Positions 24,634-34,485 are shown, counted from the first letter of the stretch. The stretch is DNA of 64,000 nucleotides from Arthrobacter sp. P2b (GCF_900168295.1 NZ_FVZL01000001.1:434001-498000), one strand, 5' to 3'. Numbers and translations are program-made. The notes: a model not told the origin generated them from the letters alone.

Positions 24634-27600
24634 GCTTTGCCCTTTGCGGTGGTTTCTGCAGGAATGCCGTCCGGCTCCTGGTCTTCGGCGGGTGCCGCGG
24701 ACCGTTCTTCGAAGTGTTCATCAATCTCGGCGCCGAGGCTCCGCAGCACGTCCAGCACCAGGCCCACCACCACGATGTAGACGCCGATGTCGAAGATGGT
24801 GGACGTGACGAACTTGATGTCCCCGAACACCGGCAGCCAGAACTCGATGATGGCGGTCTGGAAGACCTGGCCGCCCAGGAACAGGGGCACCGCGCCGGAG
24901 GCTGCGGCCACGGCCAGGCCGATGCCCAGCAGGGCGCCGGCGCTGACCGGTGTGGCCTCGCGGAGTTCGAACCGGCCGCCGGCCAGGTAGCGGATGGTCA
25001 GGGCCAGGCCGGCCGTCAGGCCGCCGGCGAAGCCGCCGCCCGGAAGGTTGTGGCCGGCCAGCAGGAGGTACAGGGAGAAGATCACCAGGGAGTGGAAAAC
25101 CAGCCGGGTGACCACTTCGAAGATGATGGAGCGGCGTTCCGGCGCCAGGGTCCGACCGGCAACCAGCCAGGCGTCACGGGCAGAGGCTGCGAACTTGCGG
25201 CTGATCGCCAAAGCGGCGCCGTCGCGGGAACCCGGGTCCACCCCGTGGTGCCGGCCCACCGTGCCCTCGGCGATGCTGGCGGACGTCCGAATCCGGTCGC
25301 CGCGGCCGCGGACAAAAATGAGGCTGGCCACTCCGGTGGCGGCCAGGGCAAGGACCGTAATTTCCCCGAAGGTGTCCCAGGCACGGATGTCCACCAGCGT
25401 CACGTTGACGATGTTCAATCCGCCGCCGCCCTCGTAGGCCAGGAGCGGGAACTCCAGCGACACGGGGGTGGCGATCCGTGCACCCATGGCGAAGATCGCG
25501 GCGAACACCATGGTGACGCCGAACCCCAGGCCAATGATCACGCGCACCACCCGGTATTTCCCGCCGGTGCGGTCGCGGAGCTCGGCAGGCAGGCTCCGCA
25601 TCGCCAGGACGAACGCCACCAGGATGATGGTTTCCACCAGCATCTGGGTCAGGGCGAGGTCCGGGGCACCCTGGAGGGCGAACATCAGCGCGATGCCGTA
25701 ACCGGTGACGGAGACCATCAGGACGGCCAGGAAGCGCTTGTTTGCCTTCACGGCTGCCAGGGCGCCGATCACGATCCCGGCCCCCACCACAAGCTGGAGG
25801 GGGGAGCCCGGATCCACCAGGTAGATGCCCTCCGGCAGCGGCTTTCCGGCGAGCAGGATCACCGCCAGGGGCAGCACGAAGGCGACGCTGAGGATGACGG
25901 CAAGGTAGTAGTACAGCGAACCGCGCTGGGTACGGCCGGTAACCCAGACGGCGACGTCGTCCAGCGCGCCGATGGTCAGCTGGTAGGCGCGGTCGGCGTC
26001 CACCCAGGGCGGGACCAGGGACTGCAGCCGGGCCACCGCGTTCCGGCCAAAGTACATGGCAAGCCCCAGGGCGAACGTGACGGCAGTCAGGCCAAGCGCC
26101 GGCGTGAAACCGTGCCACAGCGTAAGGTGCCCTGCCTGTTCAGCCGGCGTCCCGGCGTCGGACGCGGTGGAGGCAAACAGCGCCGCGTACGGCTGGATCC
26201 AGGCATCCACGGGGACGGGCCACACGCCGTAGGCAATGGTGAGGATGCTGAGGATGGCGGGCGCGGCGAGGAAGGAAGGCTTGATGGCCTTGAACGGAGT
26301 GGGCTCCACGCCGGGCTTGGCGGCAAAGGCACCCCACATGAAGCGGGCGCTGTAGGCGAAGGTGAGGACTGACCCCAGGACCAGGCCGGCCAGGACGACC
26401 GTTCCCCACGGCCCTGCGCCGGGATCCGCGGCATGGTGTACAAACGCTTCCAGCACGGATTCCTTGGCGACGAAGCCGGCAAGCAGCGGAAACCCCGCCA
26501 TGGATGCGGCACCGATGCCGGCCACAATGCCCAGGGCACGCGAGGAGCGGAAGACTCCGGAGAGCTTGCGGACGTCACGCGTTCCCGACTGGTGGTCGAT
26601 GATGCCCACCACCAGGAACAGCGTTGCTTTGAACAGCCCGTGCGCCAGGAGCATCGCGAGGCCGGCGAGCGCCGCATCAGGCGTGCCCAGCCCCACCACC
26701 ATGGTGAGGAAGCCCAGCTGGCTCACCGTGCCGTACGCCAGGATGAGTTTGATGTCCGTCTGCCGCAGCGCCCGGTAGCCGCCAACCAGCATGGTGGCCA
26801 GCCCCAGGCCCAGGACCACAGGCTGCCAGTACGCGGTCTCGGAAAAGCCCGGCGCCAGCCTGGCCACCAGGTAGATGCCGGCCTTGACCATCGCGGCGGC
26901 GTGCAGGTAGGCGCTGACCGGGGTGGGCGCGGCCATGGCGCCCGGCAGCCAGAAGTGGAACGGGACCAGCGCTGATTTGGTGATCGCGCCAACCAGGATG
27001 AGCACGACGGCGGCACTCACCATGGTGCCGGACGCGCCGCCAACCAGTGCGGGCGCCTGTTCAAGGATGGCCGAAATACGGTAGGTTCCGGCGGCGTAGC
27101 CCAGCATGATCAGGCCCACGAGCATCACCAGGCCGCCTGCGGTGGTGACCATCAGCGCCTGCAGCGCCGAGCGCCGGGCTGCCAGTCTGGTCCGGGCGTA
27201 GCCGATCAGCAGGTAGGACAGGATGGTGGTCAGTTCCCAGAAGATGAAAAGGAGCAGGAGGTCATCGGCCACCACCAGGCCGAACATGGCACCCGCGAAA
27301 GCCAGGAGCTGCGCCCCGAAGGCGCCCAGGTCCTGGTCCCCTGTCTTGAAGTACCGTGCACAGTAGACCAGCACGAGGGAGCCGACGCCCAGCACCAGGA
27401 GGGACATCACCCACGCCAGCGCATCCATGCGGAAGGCAAGCTCCAGGTGGAGGCCGGGTATCCAGGGAATGACCTCCGCAACTGCCCCCTGGGCCGAGTA
27501 GACCGGGGCGTGCTGGAAGAGGAGCCAGGCGAAGGAGGCGGCCGGCACTGCTGCCAGTGCGTAAAACGCGTTGCGGCCCCACGTCCTGAACAGTAGGGGC

Positions 27601-27644
27601 GCCAGCACAGCCACCGTAAAGTGCACGGCAAGGACTGTGATCAC
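24630..27644 (-). CDS. mnhA: Na+/H+ antiporter fused subunits A and B
   Basis: About 1004 residues from a GTG at 27644, chosen because GCGGAG lies 6-7 bases before it; a TTG further out (27698) lacks a ribosome site. Residues about 1-790 are MnhA (NuoL-like, with VKAGIYLVARLAPGF and SDDLLLLFIFWELTTILSYLLIGY-type motifs). About residues 840-980 are MnhB, marked by AGHNLPGGGFAGGLTAG and TSTIFDIGVYIVVVG. The A-B fusion is common in actinobacteria. First gene of mnhAB-C-D-E-F-G; the complex handles Na+/alkali and pH stress. Confidence 0.95.
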   Translation of the reverse strand: MITVLAVHFTVAVLAPLLFRTWGRNAFYALAAVPAASFAWLLFQHAPVYSAQGAVAEVIPWIPGLHLELAFRMDALAWVMSLLVLGVGSLVLVYCARYFKTGDQDLGAFGAQLLAFAGAMFGLVVADDLLLLFIFWELTTILSYLLIGYARTRLAARRSALQALMVTTAGGLVMLVGLIMLGYAAGTYRISAILEQAPALVGGASGTMVSAAVVLILVGAITKSALVPFHFWLPGAMAAPTPVSAYLHAAAMVKAGIYLVARLAPGFSETAYWQPVVLGLGLATMLVGGYRALRQTDIKLILAYGTVSQLGFLTMVVGLGTPDAALAGLAMLLAHGLFKATLFLVVGIIDHQSGTRDVRKLSGVFRSSRALGIVAGIGAASMAGFPLLAGFVAKESVLEAFVHHAADPGAGPWGTVVLAGLVLGSVLTFAYSARFMWGAFAAKPGVEPTPFKAIKPSFLAAPAILSILTIAYGVWPVPVDAWIQPYAALFASTASDAGTPAEQAGHLTLWHGFTPALGLTAVTFALGLAMYFGRNAVARLQSLVPPWVDADRAYQLTIGALDDVAVWVTGRTQRGSLYYYLAVILSVAFVLPLAVILLAGKPLPEGIYLVDPGSPLQLVVGAGIVIGALAAVKANKRFLAVLMVSVTGYGIALMFALQGAPDLALTQMLVETIILVAFVLAMRSLPAELRDRTGGKYRVVRVIIGLGFGVTMVFAAIFAMGARIATPVSLEFPLLAYEGGGGLNIVNVTLVDIRAWDTFGEITVLALAATGVASLIFVRGRGDRIRTSASIAEGTVGRHHGVDPGSRDGAALAISRKFAASARDAWLVAGRTLAPERRSIIFEVVTRLVFHSLVIFSLYLLLAGHNLPGGGFAGGLTAGLALTIRYLAGGRFELREATPVSAGALLGIGLAVAAASGAVPLFLGGQVFQTAIIEFWLPVFGDIKFVTSTIFDIGVYIVVVGLVLDVLRSLGAEIDEHFEERSAAPAEDQEPDGIPAETTAKGKA

Positions 27645-27836
27645 TGGTATCTCCGCAACGTCAGGGATTCGATTGTCAAAAGTTGGAGCAGGCGGCAAAA
27701 AGTAAGGTTCGGGAGTGGACAGTTTATCAAGTCCTTATACCCGTTCTGTCGGCTTAGCAGCCGCTGACACCGTCCTCCCCCGGAGGCCCGGGGCCGCGTC
27801 CGCTGGATGTTCGCCACCGGCGGATACGATGCTCGT

Positions 27837-29240
27837 ATGAACACCGCCAGCGCTCCCGGGGCCATGCAGCCGGCCTCGGAACTTGAATCCGGGCACCACG
27901 CGTCCAGCAAGGGCCGGATCCTGGCCTGGGCTTCCTGGGACTGGGGCTCCGCCGCCTTCAACGCCGTAATGACCACGTTCGTGTTCACCGTCTACCTGAC
28001 GTCCAACGCCTTCGGCGGGGAGGACCAGGCGTCGGCGGTCCTGGGCGGCGCCCTGGCCGTGGCGGGTTTCGCCATCGCAGTGCTGGCCCCCGTCACCGGG
28101 CAGCGCTCCGACGCCGGCGGCCGGCGGAAGCTGTGGCTGGGAATCAACACGGCTGCCGTCGCCATCCTGACAGCCCTGTGCTTTTTTGTGTTCCCGCGCC
28201 CTGAATTCCTGCTCCTCGGAGTATCTCTAATCGCCCTCGGGAACGTCTTTTTCGAATTCGCCGGCGTCAACTACAACGCCATGCTCGCCCAGATCTCAAC
28301 GCCCCGGAACATCGGCAAGGTCAGCGGGTTCGGCTGGGGCGCGGGATACCTGGGCGGCATCGTGGCGCTGCTGGTGGTCCTGCAGCTGTTCGTCCAGCCC
28401 AGCTTCGAATGGTTCGGCGCCTCCACCGAGGACAGCCTGAATATCCGGCTGGTTGCTCTCTTTTCGGCCCTGTGGTTCTTCATTTTCGCCCTGCCTGTGC
28501 TGTTTGCGGTCCCCGAACTGCCGAGGACCGGCCAGGCGGCGCGGCTGGGCTTCCTGGCCAGCTACGGACTGCTGGTCCGGCGGATCAAGGCGATCTACGC
28601 CACCAGCCCCCACACCATCTACTTCCTGCTGGCCAGTGCGGTGTTCCGCGACGGCCTGGCGGCCGTTTTCACGTTCGGTGGAATCATCGCCGCCGGCACT
28701 TTCGGCTTTGAGCTGTCACAGGTCATCTTCTTCGCCATCTTCGGAAACGTGGTGGCGGCCGTGGGCGCGATGATCGGCGGATTTCTTGATGACCGGGTGG
28801 GACCCAAGGCAGTGATTGTCGGCTCCCTGGCGGGCCTGCTGATTGCCGGCACGGTCATCCTGGTCCTCGGCAACGGCGACTACGTCTTCTTCGGCATGGA
28901 CTGGGCCGGCAGCACCACCTTCTGGGTGTTCGGCCTCTTCCTCTGCCTGTTCGTGGGGCCGGCCCAGTCCTCCTCGCGGGCTTACCTGGCACGGCTTGCC
29001 CCGCATGGCGAATCGGGCGAGCTCTTCGGCCTGTACGCCACCACCGGGCGGGCCGTCAGCTTCCTGGCGCCGGCCCTGTTCACGCTCTGCATTGCGGTGG
29101 CCACGCCGATGGTGGCAGCCGGCCAGGCGCAACGCTGGGGAATCCTGGGCATCATGGTGGTCCTCCTCGCCGGGCTCCTTGTCCTGCTGCCCGTGAAGTC
29201 TCCGGGGAAGGCGTCCATCGCGGTTGTTCCGGCCGCCTGA
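27837..29240 (+). CDS. UMF1-like MFS transporter
   Basis: A 467-residue, about 12-helix protein related to the UMF1/Atg22-like MFS group (ILAWASWDWGSAAFNAVMTTFVFTVYL, VNYNAMLAQISTPRNIGKVSGFGWGAGYLGG, FGLYATTGRAVSFLAP in pieces). Members are poorly characterised permeases, some proposed to move amino acids. No Shine-Dalgarno; TACGAT ends 6 bases before the ATG, suggesting a leaderless mRNA. Divergent from the mnh operon, single-gene unit. Confidence 0.88.
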   Translation: MNTASAPGAMQPASELESGHHASSKGRILAWASWDWGSAAFNAVMTTFVFTVYLTSNAFGGEDQASAVLGGALAVAGFAIAVLAPVTGQRSDAGGRRKLWLGINTAAVAILTALCFFVFPRPEFLLLGVSLIALGNVFFEFAGVNYNAMLAQISTPRNIGKVSGFGWGAGYLGGIVALLVVLQLFVQPSFEWFGASTEDSLNIRLVALFSALWFFIFALPVLFAVPELPRTGQAARLGFLASYGLLVRRIKAIYATSPHTIYFLLASAVFRDGLAAVFTFGGIIAAGTFGFELSQVIFFAIFGNVVAAVGAMIGGFLDDRVGPKAVIVGSLAGLLIAGTVILVLGNGDYVFFGMDWAGSTTFWVFGLFLCLFVGPAQSSSRAYLARLAPHGESGELFGLYATTGRAVSFLAPALFTLCIAVATPMVAAGQAQRWGILGIMVVLLAGLLVLLPVKSPGKASIAVVPAA

Positions 29241-29301
29241 CCGGACGGAACCACCCGTCGGCGGCAGAACAGGAAATGGGCCTGATTCCTTACGGGAAGC
29301 A

Positions 29302-29330
29302 TTGACTCCTTTTGTTATCGATCACATACT
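29302..29330 (+). promoter_or_regulatory. Promoter of the oxidoreductase-cupin operon
   Basis: -35 TTGACT (29302-29307), a 17-base spacer, -10 CATACT (29325-29330). It lies within a pair of inverted repeats, so it is probably regulated. Confidence 0.65.
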
Positions 29331-29360
29331 TGTGGGTGATAACATTTTGAATGCTTTCAA
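29314..29360 (+). promoter_or_regulatory. Two operator-like inverted repeats
   Basis: GTTATC (29314-29319) is mirrored by GATAAC (29338-29343), straddling the -10. TTGAA-TGCT-TTCAA (29347-29360) is a perfect repeat just downstream of the presumed start. Both are 19-60 bases before the Gfo/Idh/MocA start, positions suited to repression by a GntR- or LacI-type regulator. None is encoded nearby. Confidence 0.5.
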
Positions 29361-29378
29361 TGATGAGGAGCACTGCCC

Positions 29379-30479
29379 ATGGAACGGACCCCTCCACGCC
29401 CCCGGGCCGGAATCATCGGTACCGGCGGGATAGCCCACGCCCACGCTGAAGCCCTCAAGCTGGCCGGGGCACAGCTGGTGGTTGCCGTGGACATCGACCC
29501 TGACAGGGCCACCGCCTTTGCGGCAGAGACCGGCTTCGCGCAGACCGCGCCAAGCCTGGCTGCGGTCGCCGACGCAACACTGGACGTGGTGGCAATCTGC
29601 ACGCCGCCGTCGTCGCACGCTTCCCTTGCCCTGGAGGCACTCGCCCTGGGCCTGAACGTGGTGCTTGAAAAGCCGCCCGCGTTGTCGCTGCGGCAAATGG
29701 TTGAACTGCAGGCGGCGGAGCGGGCATCGGGCAAACACGTCAGCTGCATCTTCCAGCACCGCTTTGGCCCGGGCGCGCGCAAACTGGCAGCCCTGCAGGA
29801 ATCGGGGGTCCTCGGCAACCCGCTCACCGGCTTCTGCAACACGCTGTGGTTCCGCAACCAGGAGTACTTTGACGTTCCGTGGCGGGGCCTCTGGGATGTT
29901 GAGGGCGGCGGGCCCACCATGGGGCACGGCATTCACCAGTTCGACATGCTGCTCCACCTGTGGGGCCCCTGGCAGGAAGTCACCGCGTTCGCGGGCCGGC
30001 TTGCCCGGCGCACGGAAACCGAGGATGTGTCCACGGCCATCGTGCGGTTCGAATCCGGCGCCCTGAGCACCGTCATCAACTCCGTCATCTCCCCCCGGGA
30101 GACGTCACAGCTCAGGTTCGACTACGAGAACGCCACCGTTGAGCTCGAGCACCTCTACGGCTACGACGACTCCCACTGGCGTTTTACCCCCGCGCCGGGA
30201 CAGGAGCACCTTGCCGGCCTGTGGGCAGACGGTTCCGCCGCCGTCGCCAGCGGGCACCCCGCCCAGTACTCGCACATTGTTGAGGCCATTGGCTCCGGAA
30301 CGGTCCCGCCGGTCACCCTCGCCGAGGCGTACCCCACCATGGAGCTTGCCGCCGCCATCTACGCCTCCGCCATCACCGGCAAGACGGTGCGCCGCGGCGA
30401 CATCATTGAAGGAAACCCGTTCTTCGACCGTGCCGACGGCCGGCTGGAACCCTGGAAACTCGAAAAGAGCAATGCATGA
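29379..30479 (+). CDS. Gfo/Idh/MocA-family oxidoreductase
   Basis: A 366-residue NAD(P)-dependent sugar or cyclitol dehydrogenase-like protein, ATG with GAGGAG upstream. N-terminal Rossmann GIIGTGGIAHAHAEAL (about 8-24); EKPPALSLRQM near 96 with the cofactor/catalytic EKP; substrate domain with GPTMGHGIHQFDMLLHLWG near 180, where the histidine is a probable active-site residue. It overlaps the next gene by ATGA. The operon with PmoA-like and cupin proteins looks like a sugar or sugar-acid catabolic unit; the substrate is not evident. Confidence 0.92.
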   Translation: MERTPPRPRAGIIGTGGIAHAHAEALKLAGAQLVVAVDIDPDRATAFAAETGFAQTAPSLAAVADATLDVVAICTPPSSHASLALEALALGLNVVLEKPPALSLRQMVELQAAERASGKHVSCIFQHRFGPGARKLAALQESGVLGNPLTGFCNTLWFRNQEYFDVPWRGLWDVEGGGPTMGHGIHQFDMLLHLWGPWQEVTAFAGRLARRTETEDVSTAIVRFESGALSTVINSVISPRETSQLRFDYENATVELEHLYGYDDSHWRFTPAPGQEHLAGLWADGSAAVASGHPAQYSHIVEAIGSGTVPPVTLAEAYPTMELAAAIYASAITGKTVRRGDIIEGNPFFDRADGRLEPWKLEKSNA

Positions 30480-31444
30480 GCACCACCGCCCCCGTAGCCG
30501 GCACCTCCACCACCCGCAGCCCGTTCAGCTGGACGGATGACGGCGCAGCCGTCACCGTCTCCCTCGACGGCGTCCAGGTCCTGACCTATATCTATGCTGC
30601 CAATGACCCGCAGGAGGAGTCCCCGCGGCCGTACTTCCACCCCGTCCGGACCAGGACGGGGGACCTGGTGAGCGCCTACCGCCCGCACGACCATGTGTGG
30701 CACAAGGGCATCGCCTGGTCACTGCCGCACCTTGGTCCGGACAATTTCTGGGGCGGGCCCAGTTACCGGCGGGGGCAGGACTACCGGTGGCTGCCGAACA
30801 ACGGCGCCATGCGGCACCGCGAGCTTGGCCAGGCAACGGACGACGACGGCACGTTCCGTTTTGCCCATTCCCTGCAGTGGGTCACGCAGCAGGGCTCCCT
30901 TGTGGTGGAGGAGGAGCGGTCCTTCCAGGTGGTGCCGGGGACGGACAGCAGCTACACCCTGGTTTTCGACACGGCCATGACCAACGTCTCAGGGGAACCC
31001 ATCCACATCGGCTCGCCCACTACCGAGGGACGGGAGAACGCCGGCTACGGCGGCCTGTTCTGGCGCGGTCCGCGGTCCTTTGCCGGTGGGTCCATCATCG
31101 GACCGGGCGGCGCTACCGGCGAGGAGCTCCGCGGCCAGCGGGCACCCTGGCTTTCCTTCGTTGGCCAGCACGATGAGACCTGCCGCTTCTCCACGCTGGT
31201 CATGGTGGATGACCCCGGCAGTCAACACCCCGAGCCGGAATGGTTTGCGCGGTCCGAGCCGTTCGCCTGCATGGGGCCGGCGCCGTTTTTCAGCGAGGAA
31301 GTCCTGTTCGAGGCCGGCACCACCCTGCACTACCGGTACGGGGTGGTAATCGCCGACGGGCAGTCCGACGCCCAGCGGTCCGAAGCCCTGGCCCTTGTGG
31401 CACGGGAACTCCTGGCCGCCACCCAGGGCCGGAACGGTCAGTGA
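30476..31444 (+). CDS. PmoA-like (DUF6807) family protein
   Basis: A 322-residue protein. PRPYFHPVRT (near 50), PHDHVWHKGIAWSLPHLGPDNFWGG (near 70, in pieces) and TTEGRENAGYGGLFWRGPRSF (near 180) are the motifs of the PmoA/DUF6807 family; the name is historical and the family is not methane monooxygenase. Members often sit beside Gfo/Idh/MocA enzymes in sugar clusters and may act as epimerase-like or hydrolase-like barrels. It overlaps both neighbours (ATGA and GTGA). Cytoplasmic. Confidence 0.88.
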   Translation: MSTTAPVAGTSTTRSPFSWTDDGAAVTVSLDGVQVLTYIYAANDPQEESPRPYFHPVRTRTGDLVSAYRPHDHVWHKGIAWSLPHLGPDNFWGGPSYRRGQDYRWLPNNGAMRHRELGQATDDDGTFRFAHSLQWVTQQGSLVVEEERSFQVVPGTDSSYTLVFDTAMTNVSGEPIHIGSPTTEGRENAGYGGLFWRGPRSFAGGSIIGPGGATGEELRGQRAPWLSFVGQHDETCRFSTLVMVDDPGSQHPEPEWFARSEPFACMGPAPFFSEEVLFEAGTTLHYRYGVVIADGQSDAQRSEALALVARELLAATQGRNGQ

Positions 31445-32184
31445 ACACTGCAGGCGTTCCCGGCTTACCCGGCTTTCCGGGCGGGACCGCGGTCAGCGGC
31501 CTCCGGGTCTATGACTGGGAGGCCGCTGACGGTCTGTGCGGAGGGTCACCCCACCTGCACACCGTCTCCACCGAGGCCTACGTGGTGACCGGCGGCACCG
31601 GCCAGGTACACACCATCTCCATGGCGGGAGCCGCGGAACATGAGCTTGCCGCCGGTTCACTGCTTTGGTTCAGCCCCGGGACAGTCCACCGGCTGGTCAA
31701 TTCCCATCAGCTCACCCTCAACGTGATCATGTCCAACGCCGGGCTGCCCGAGGCAGGGGACGCTGTCCTCACGTTTCCCCGGGCCATCCTGGCGGATCCG
31801 GACAAGTACGCGCAGCACGCGGTACTGCCACGCGATGCTGACGAGGCCGTCGTCGCCGCAGCCGCCCGCAGGCGCCGGGACCTCGCCATGGAAGGATACG
31901 CCGAGCTGCATACATCCGTCCTGCGTGAGGGCCCTGATGCCCTTGCCGCTTTCCACCGTGCAGCCGCCGTCCTGGTACGCCCGCGCGTGGAGCGCTGGAA
32001 GAAGATCTGGTCCGAAACGGTCCGCAGCCAGGTTGACGCAACGGAGCAGGCGCTGGAGGACCTGGCGGACGGCTCGGCGCGGCCGTTGGCCGGAGCGGCA
32101 GTGGCCACCGCCGGCCGCCGCCCCGGCGAGGGGTACGGCATGTGCGGAAGGCTGACCACCTGGGATGATTCCCGGGTGGTATGA
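31441..32184 (+). CDS. Cupin-domain protein
   Basis: A 247-residue protein with a GTG overlapping the previous stop. A single cupin barrel (about 30-100) contains HLHTVSTEAYVVTGGTG, the metal-binding H.H....E motif, and SLLWFSPGTVHRLVN with the last histidine. A long helical region (about 130-215) and a short tail follow. Cupins in such operons often handle sugars or act as isomerases or sensors; no function can be fixed here. Confidence 0.85.
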   Translation: MNTAGVPGLPGFPGGTAVSGLRVYDWEAADGLCGGSPHLHTVSTEAYVVTGGTGQVHTISMAGAAEHELAAGSLLWFSPGTVHRLVNSHQLTLNVIMSNAGLPEAGDAVLTFPRAILADPDKYAQHAVLPRDADEAVVAAAARRRRDLAMEGYAELHTSVLREGPDALAAFHRAAAVLVRPRVERWKKIWSETVRSQVDATEQALEDLADGSARPLAGAAVATAGRRPGEGYGMCGRLTTWDDSRVV

Positions 32185-32224
32185 CTCCCGCGCCAAGTGC
32201 GTCCCGGGAGACTAGGCTTGGTTC

Positions 32225-32707
32225 ATGAACGTGGATGAGACCAACCTTCCGGGCCTGGGCCGGCGGAAGGATTTCATGACAGCATCCGGGCGCCGGATCG
32301 GCGTGGTGGAGCTGCGGGAGGGCCAGACGGAACTTATCGTTTCCACCTGGGACGATCCCGATACCTGCCAAGCTTCAATTCCGCTGACCAGCGACGAAGC
32401 AGCCACCCTGGGCAACCTTCTGGGAGGGCAGCACCTGGCCATGAAGCTGACGGAGGAGCACAAGGATGTCCCCGGGATCGTCACCCGGCAGTTCTCGATC
32501 GCTCCGGACTCCCCGTTCCAGAACCAGCCGATGGGCAAGGCCTGCATCCGCACCCGGTGCGGCGTGTCCATTGTGGCCATCATGCGTGAAGGCGAGGTGC
32601 TCCCGTCGCCGGGACCCGACGTCGTGCTTCACACGGGTGACCTGCTGGTGGCAGTCGGAACCCAGGAAGGCCTCGACTCGGCGGCCGACATCCTGCGCCA
32701 CGGATAA
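32225..32707 (+). CDS. khtT: Regulatory subunit of a K+/H+ antiporter (KhtT-like)
   Basis: A 160-residue soluble protein. A short N-terminal domain precedes a TrkA-C (RCK_C) domain (about 88-158: SPFQNQPMGKACIRTRCGVSIVAIMREGEVLPSPGP...LHTGDLLVAVGT in pieces). Directly followed, 5 bases later, by the antiporter gene, matching KhtT-KhtU pairs in which the small protein gates the transporter and may sense nucleotides or pH. No Shine-Dalgarno; TAGGCT ends 6 bases before the ATG, so leaderless start likely. Confidence 0.88.
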   Translation: MNVDETNLPGLGRRKDFMTASGRRIGVVELREGQTELIVSTWDDPDTCQASIPLTSDEAATLGNLLGGQHLAMKLTEEHKDVPGIVTRQFSIAPDSPFQNQPMGKACIRTRCGVSIVAIMREGEVLPSPGPDVVLHTGDLLVAVGTQEGLDSAADILRHG

Positions 32708-32712
32708 ATCCT

Positions 32713-33894
32713 ATGGATCCGCTGGCCCTGACCCTCATTGAACTGGGGGCCGTTGTGTTCTGCCTTGGCCTGTTGGCCAGGCTGGCCGGACGGATTGGAA
32801 TGTCACCTATCCCGCTCTATCTGCTGGGCGGGCTCGCTTTCGGTGCCGGGGGGATCGTCAAGCTCGAAGGCATGCACGAGTTCGCACATCTTTCCGGCGA
32901 GATCGGCGTCATCCTGCTGCTGCTTATGCTCGGGCTGGAATATACGGCAGCGGAGCTGTTTACCGGCCTCAAGCGGTCATGGCAGGGCGGTGTCCTTGAC
33001 CTCGTCCTGAACTTCCTGCCAGGCGCCGCCCTGGCGTATTACCTGGGCTGGGGCGGGGTGGGAGCCATGGTGCTGGGTGGCGTCACCTACATCTCGTCGT
33101 CGGGGATCGCTGCGAAAGTCATCACAGACCTCGGCCGCCTGGGCAACCGCGAAACTCCCGTGGTGCTGTCCATCCTGGTGTTCGAGGACCTGGCCATGGC
33201 CGTCTACCTGCCCATCCTGACGGCCATCCTTGCCGGCGTCAGCTTCCTGGGCGGCCTCACAACGGTGGGCATCGCGCTGGCAGTGGTGAGCCTGGTGCTT
33301 ATGGTGGCCCTGCGCCACGGCCACAGCGTCTCCAAGGCCGTCCACAGCGAGAACTCCGAGGTCTTCCTCCTGAACGTCCTCGGCGCCGCCCTGCTGATAG
33401 CCGGGGTGGCGTCAGCCATGCAGGTTTCGGCGGCGGTGGGCGCGTTTATGCTGGGCATCGCCATTTCCGGAGCCACCGCCCATAACGCCACGCGCATCCT
33501 TGAACCGCTGCGTGACCTGTTCGCGGCCATCTTCTTCGTGGCGTTCGGCCTCAATACGGACCCCACATCCATCCCGCCCGTACTGGGGTGGGCCCTGGTG
33601 CTGGCCGTCATCACGGCCGTGACCAAGATGGCCACCGGGATCTGGGCGGCGAAGCGGGCAAATATTGCACGTCCCGGCCAGTTCCGTGCCGGGGCTACGC
33701 TGATTGCGCGCGGGGAATTTTCCATCGTTATCGCCGGGCTGGCCGTGGCCTCCGGAGCCATTCCCGCGGAACTGGCTGCCTTGGCCACCGCCTACGTGCT
33801 GATCATGGCCGTGGTTGGACCGCTGGCAGCCCGCTACGTTGAACCGCTCGCCAGGATGGCGACGGGGAGCCCGGGCGTCGCAGCAAAGGCGTAG
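32713..33894 (+). CDS. khtU: CPA2-family cation/H+ antiporter (KhtU-like)
   Basis: A 393-residue, about 12-helix antiporter of the CPA2/KefB type. PLYLLGGLAFGAGG, LLLLMLGLEYT, GGVTYISSSGIAAKVITDLG and LIARGEFSIVIAGLAVASGAIP mark the family; the EFS glutamate and the VFEDLAMA acidic pair are likely transport residues. It lacks a cytoplasmic TrkA-N domain, which fits the separate KhtT-like subunit upstream. Likely role: K+ (or Na+) efflux in exchange for protons. Confidence 0.92.
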   Translation: MDPLALTLIELGAVVFCLGLLARLAGRIGMSPIPLYLLGGLAFGAGGIVKLEGMHEFAHLSGEIGVILLLLMLGLEYTAAELFTGLKRSWQGGVLDLVLNFLPGAALAYYLGWGGVGAMVLGGVTYISSSGIAAKVITDLGRLGNRETPVVLSILVFEDLAMAVYLPILTAILAGVSFLGGLTTVGIALAVVSLVLMVALRHGHSVSKAVHSENSEVFLLNVLGAALLIAGVASAMQVSAAVGAFMLGIAISGATAHNATRILEPLRDLFAAIFFVAFGLNTDPTSIPPVLGWALVLAVITAVTKMATGIWAAKRANIARPGQFRAGATLIARGEFSIVIAGLAVASGAIPAELAALATAYVLIMAVVGPLAARYVEPLARMATGSPGVAAKA

Positions 33895-33909
33895 CCTCCG
33901 GTACCGGCC

Positions 33910-34485
33910 CTAAATGCTGGTGCGGTGGAAGTTCAGGTGGCTGCGGCTGGCTGTGGGCCCGCGCTGGCCCTGGTAGCGGTTGCCGTACCCGCCATGGCCG
34001 TACGGGTACTCAGCGGAGGACGTCAGCCGGAAAAAGCACAGCTGGCCGATCTTCATGCCCGGCCACAGTTTGATGGGCAGCGTGGCCATGTTGGACAGCT
34101 CCAGGGTCACGTGGCCGGAGAAACCGGGGTCAATGAACCCGGCGGTGGAGTGGGTCAGGAGCCCCAGCCGCCCCAGGGAGGACTTGCCTTCCAGGCGGGC
34201 CGCGATGTCATCCGGCAACGTAACAATCTCGTAGGTTGAGCCCAGGACGAACTCGCCGGGGTGCAGGATAAAGGCTTCGTCCTGCTCCACTTCCACCAGC
34301 CGCGTCAGCTCGGGCTGCTCCTGGGCAGGGTCGATGTGCGCGTACTTGTGGTTGTCGAAAAGCCGGAAGAACTTATCGATCCGGACGTCCACGGATGACG
34401 GCTGCACCATCGCCGAATCGTACGGCTCCAGCACGATCCGTTGGGAGTCTATTTCGGCACGAATATCGCGGTCAGAGATCAGCAC
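33910..34485 (-). CDS. dcd: dCTP deaminase (dUMP-forming type)
   Basis: A 191-residue trimeric deaminase. It carries [20 protein letters not shown] with [13 protein letters not shown]; the THSTAG loop resembles the mycobacterial bifunctional enzyme that makes dUMP directly from dCTP rather than the strict E. coli type. The GTG at 34485 has TAATTT 6 bases upstream and no Shine-Dalgarno, suggesting leaderless expression. Housekeeping pyrimidine metabolism supplying dTMP. Confidence 0.95.
   Translation of the reverse strand: MLISDRDIRAEIDSQRIVLEPYDSAMVQPSSVDVRIDKFFRLFDNHKYAHIDPAQEQPELTRLVEVEQDEAFILHPGEFVLGSTYEIVTLPDDIAARLEGKSSLGRLGLLTHSTAGFIDPGFSGHVTLELSNMATLPIKLWPGMKIGQLCFFRLTSSAEYPYGHGGYGNRYQGQRGPTASRSHLNFHRTSI

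Noticed and set aside
24714..26372. A 552-codon frame opposite mnhA/B
   Set aside because: Same reason: shadow composition and no motif.
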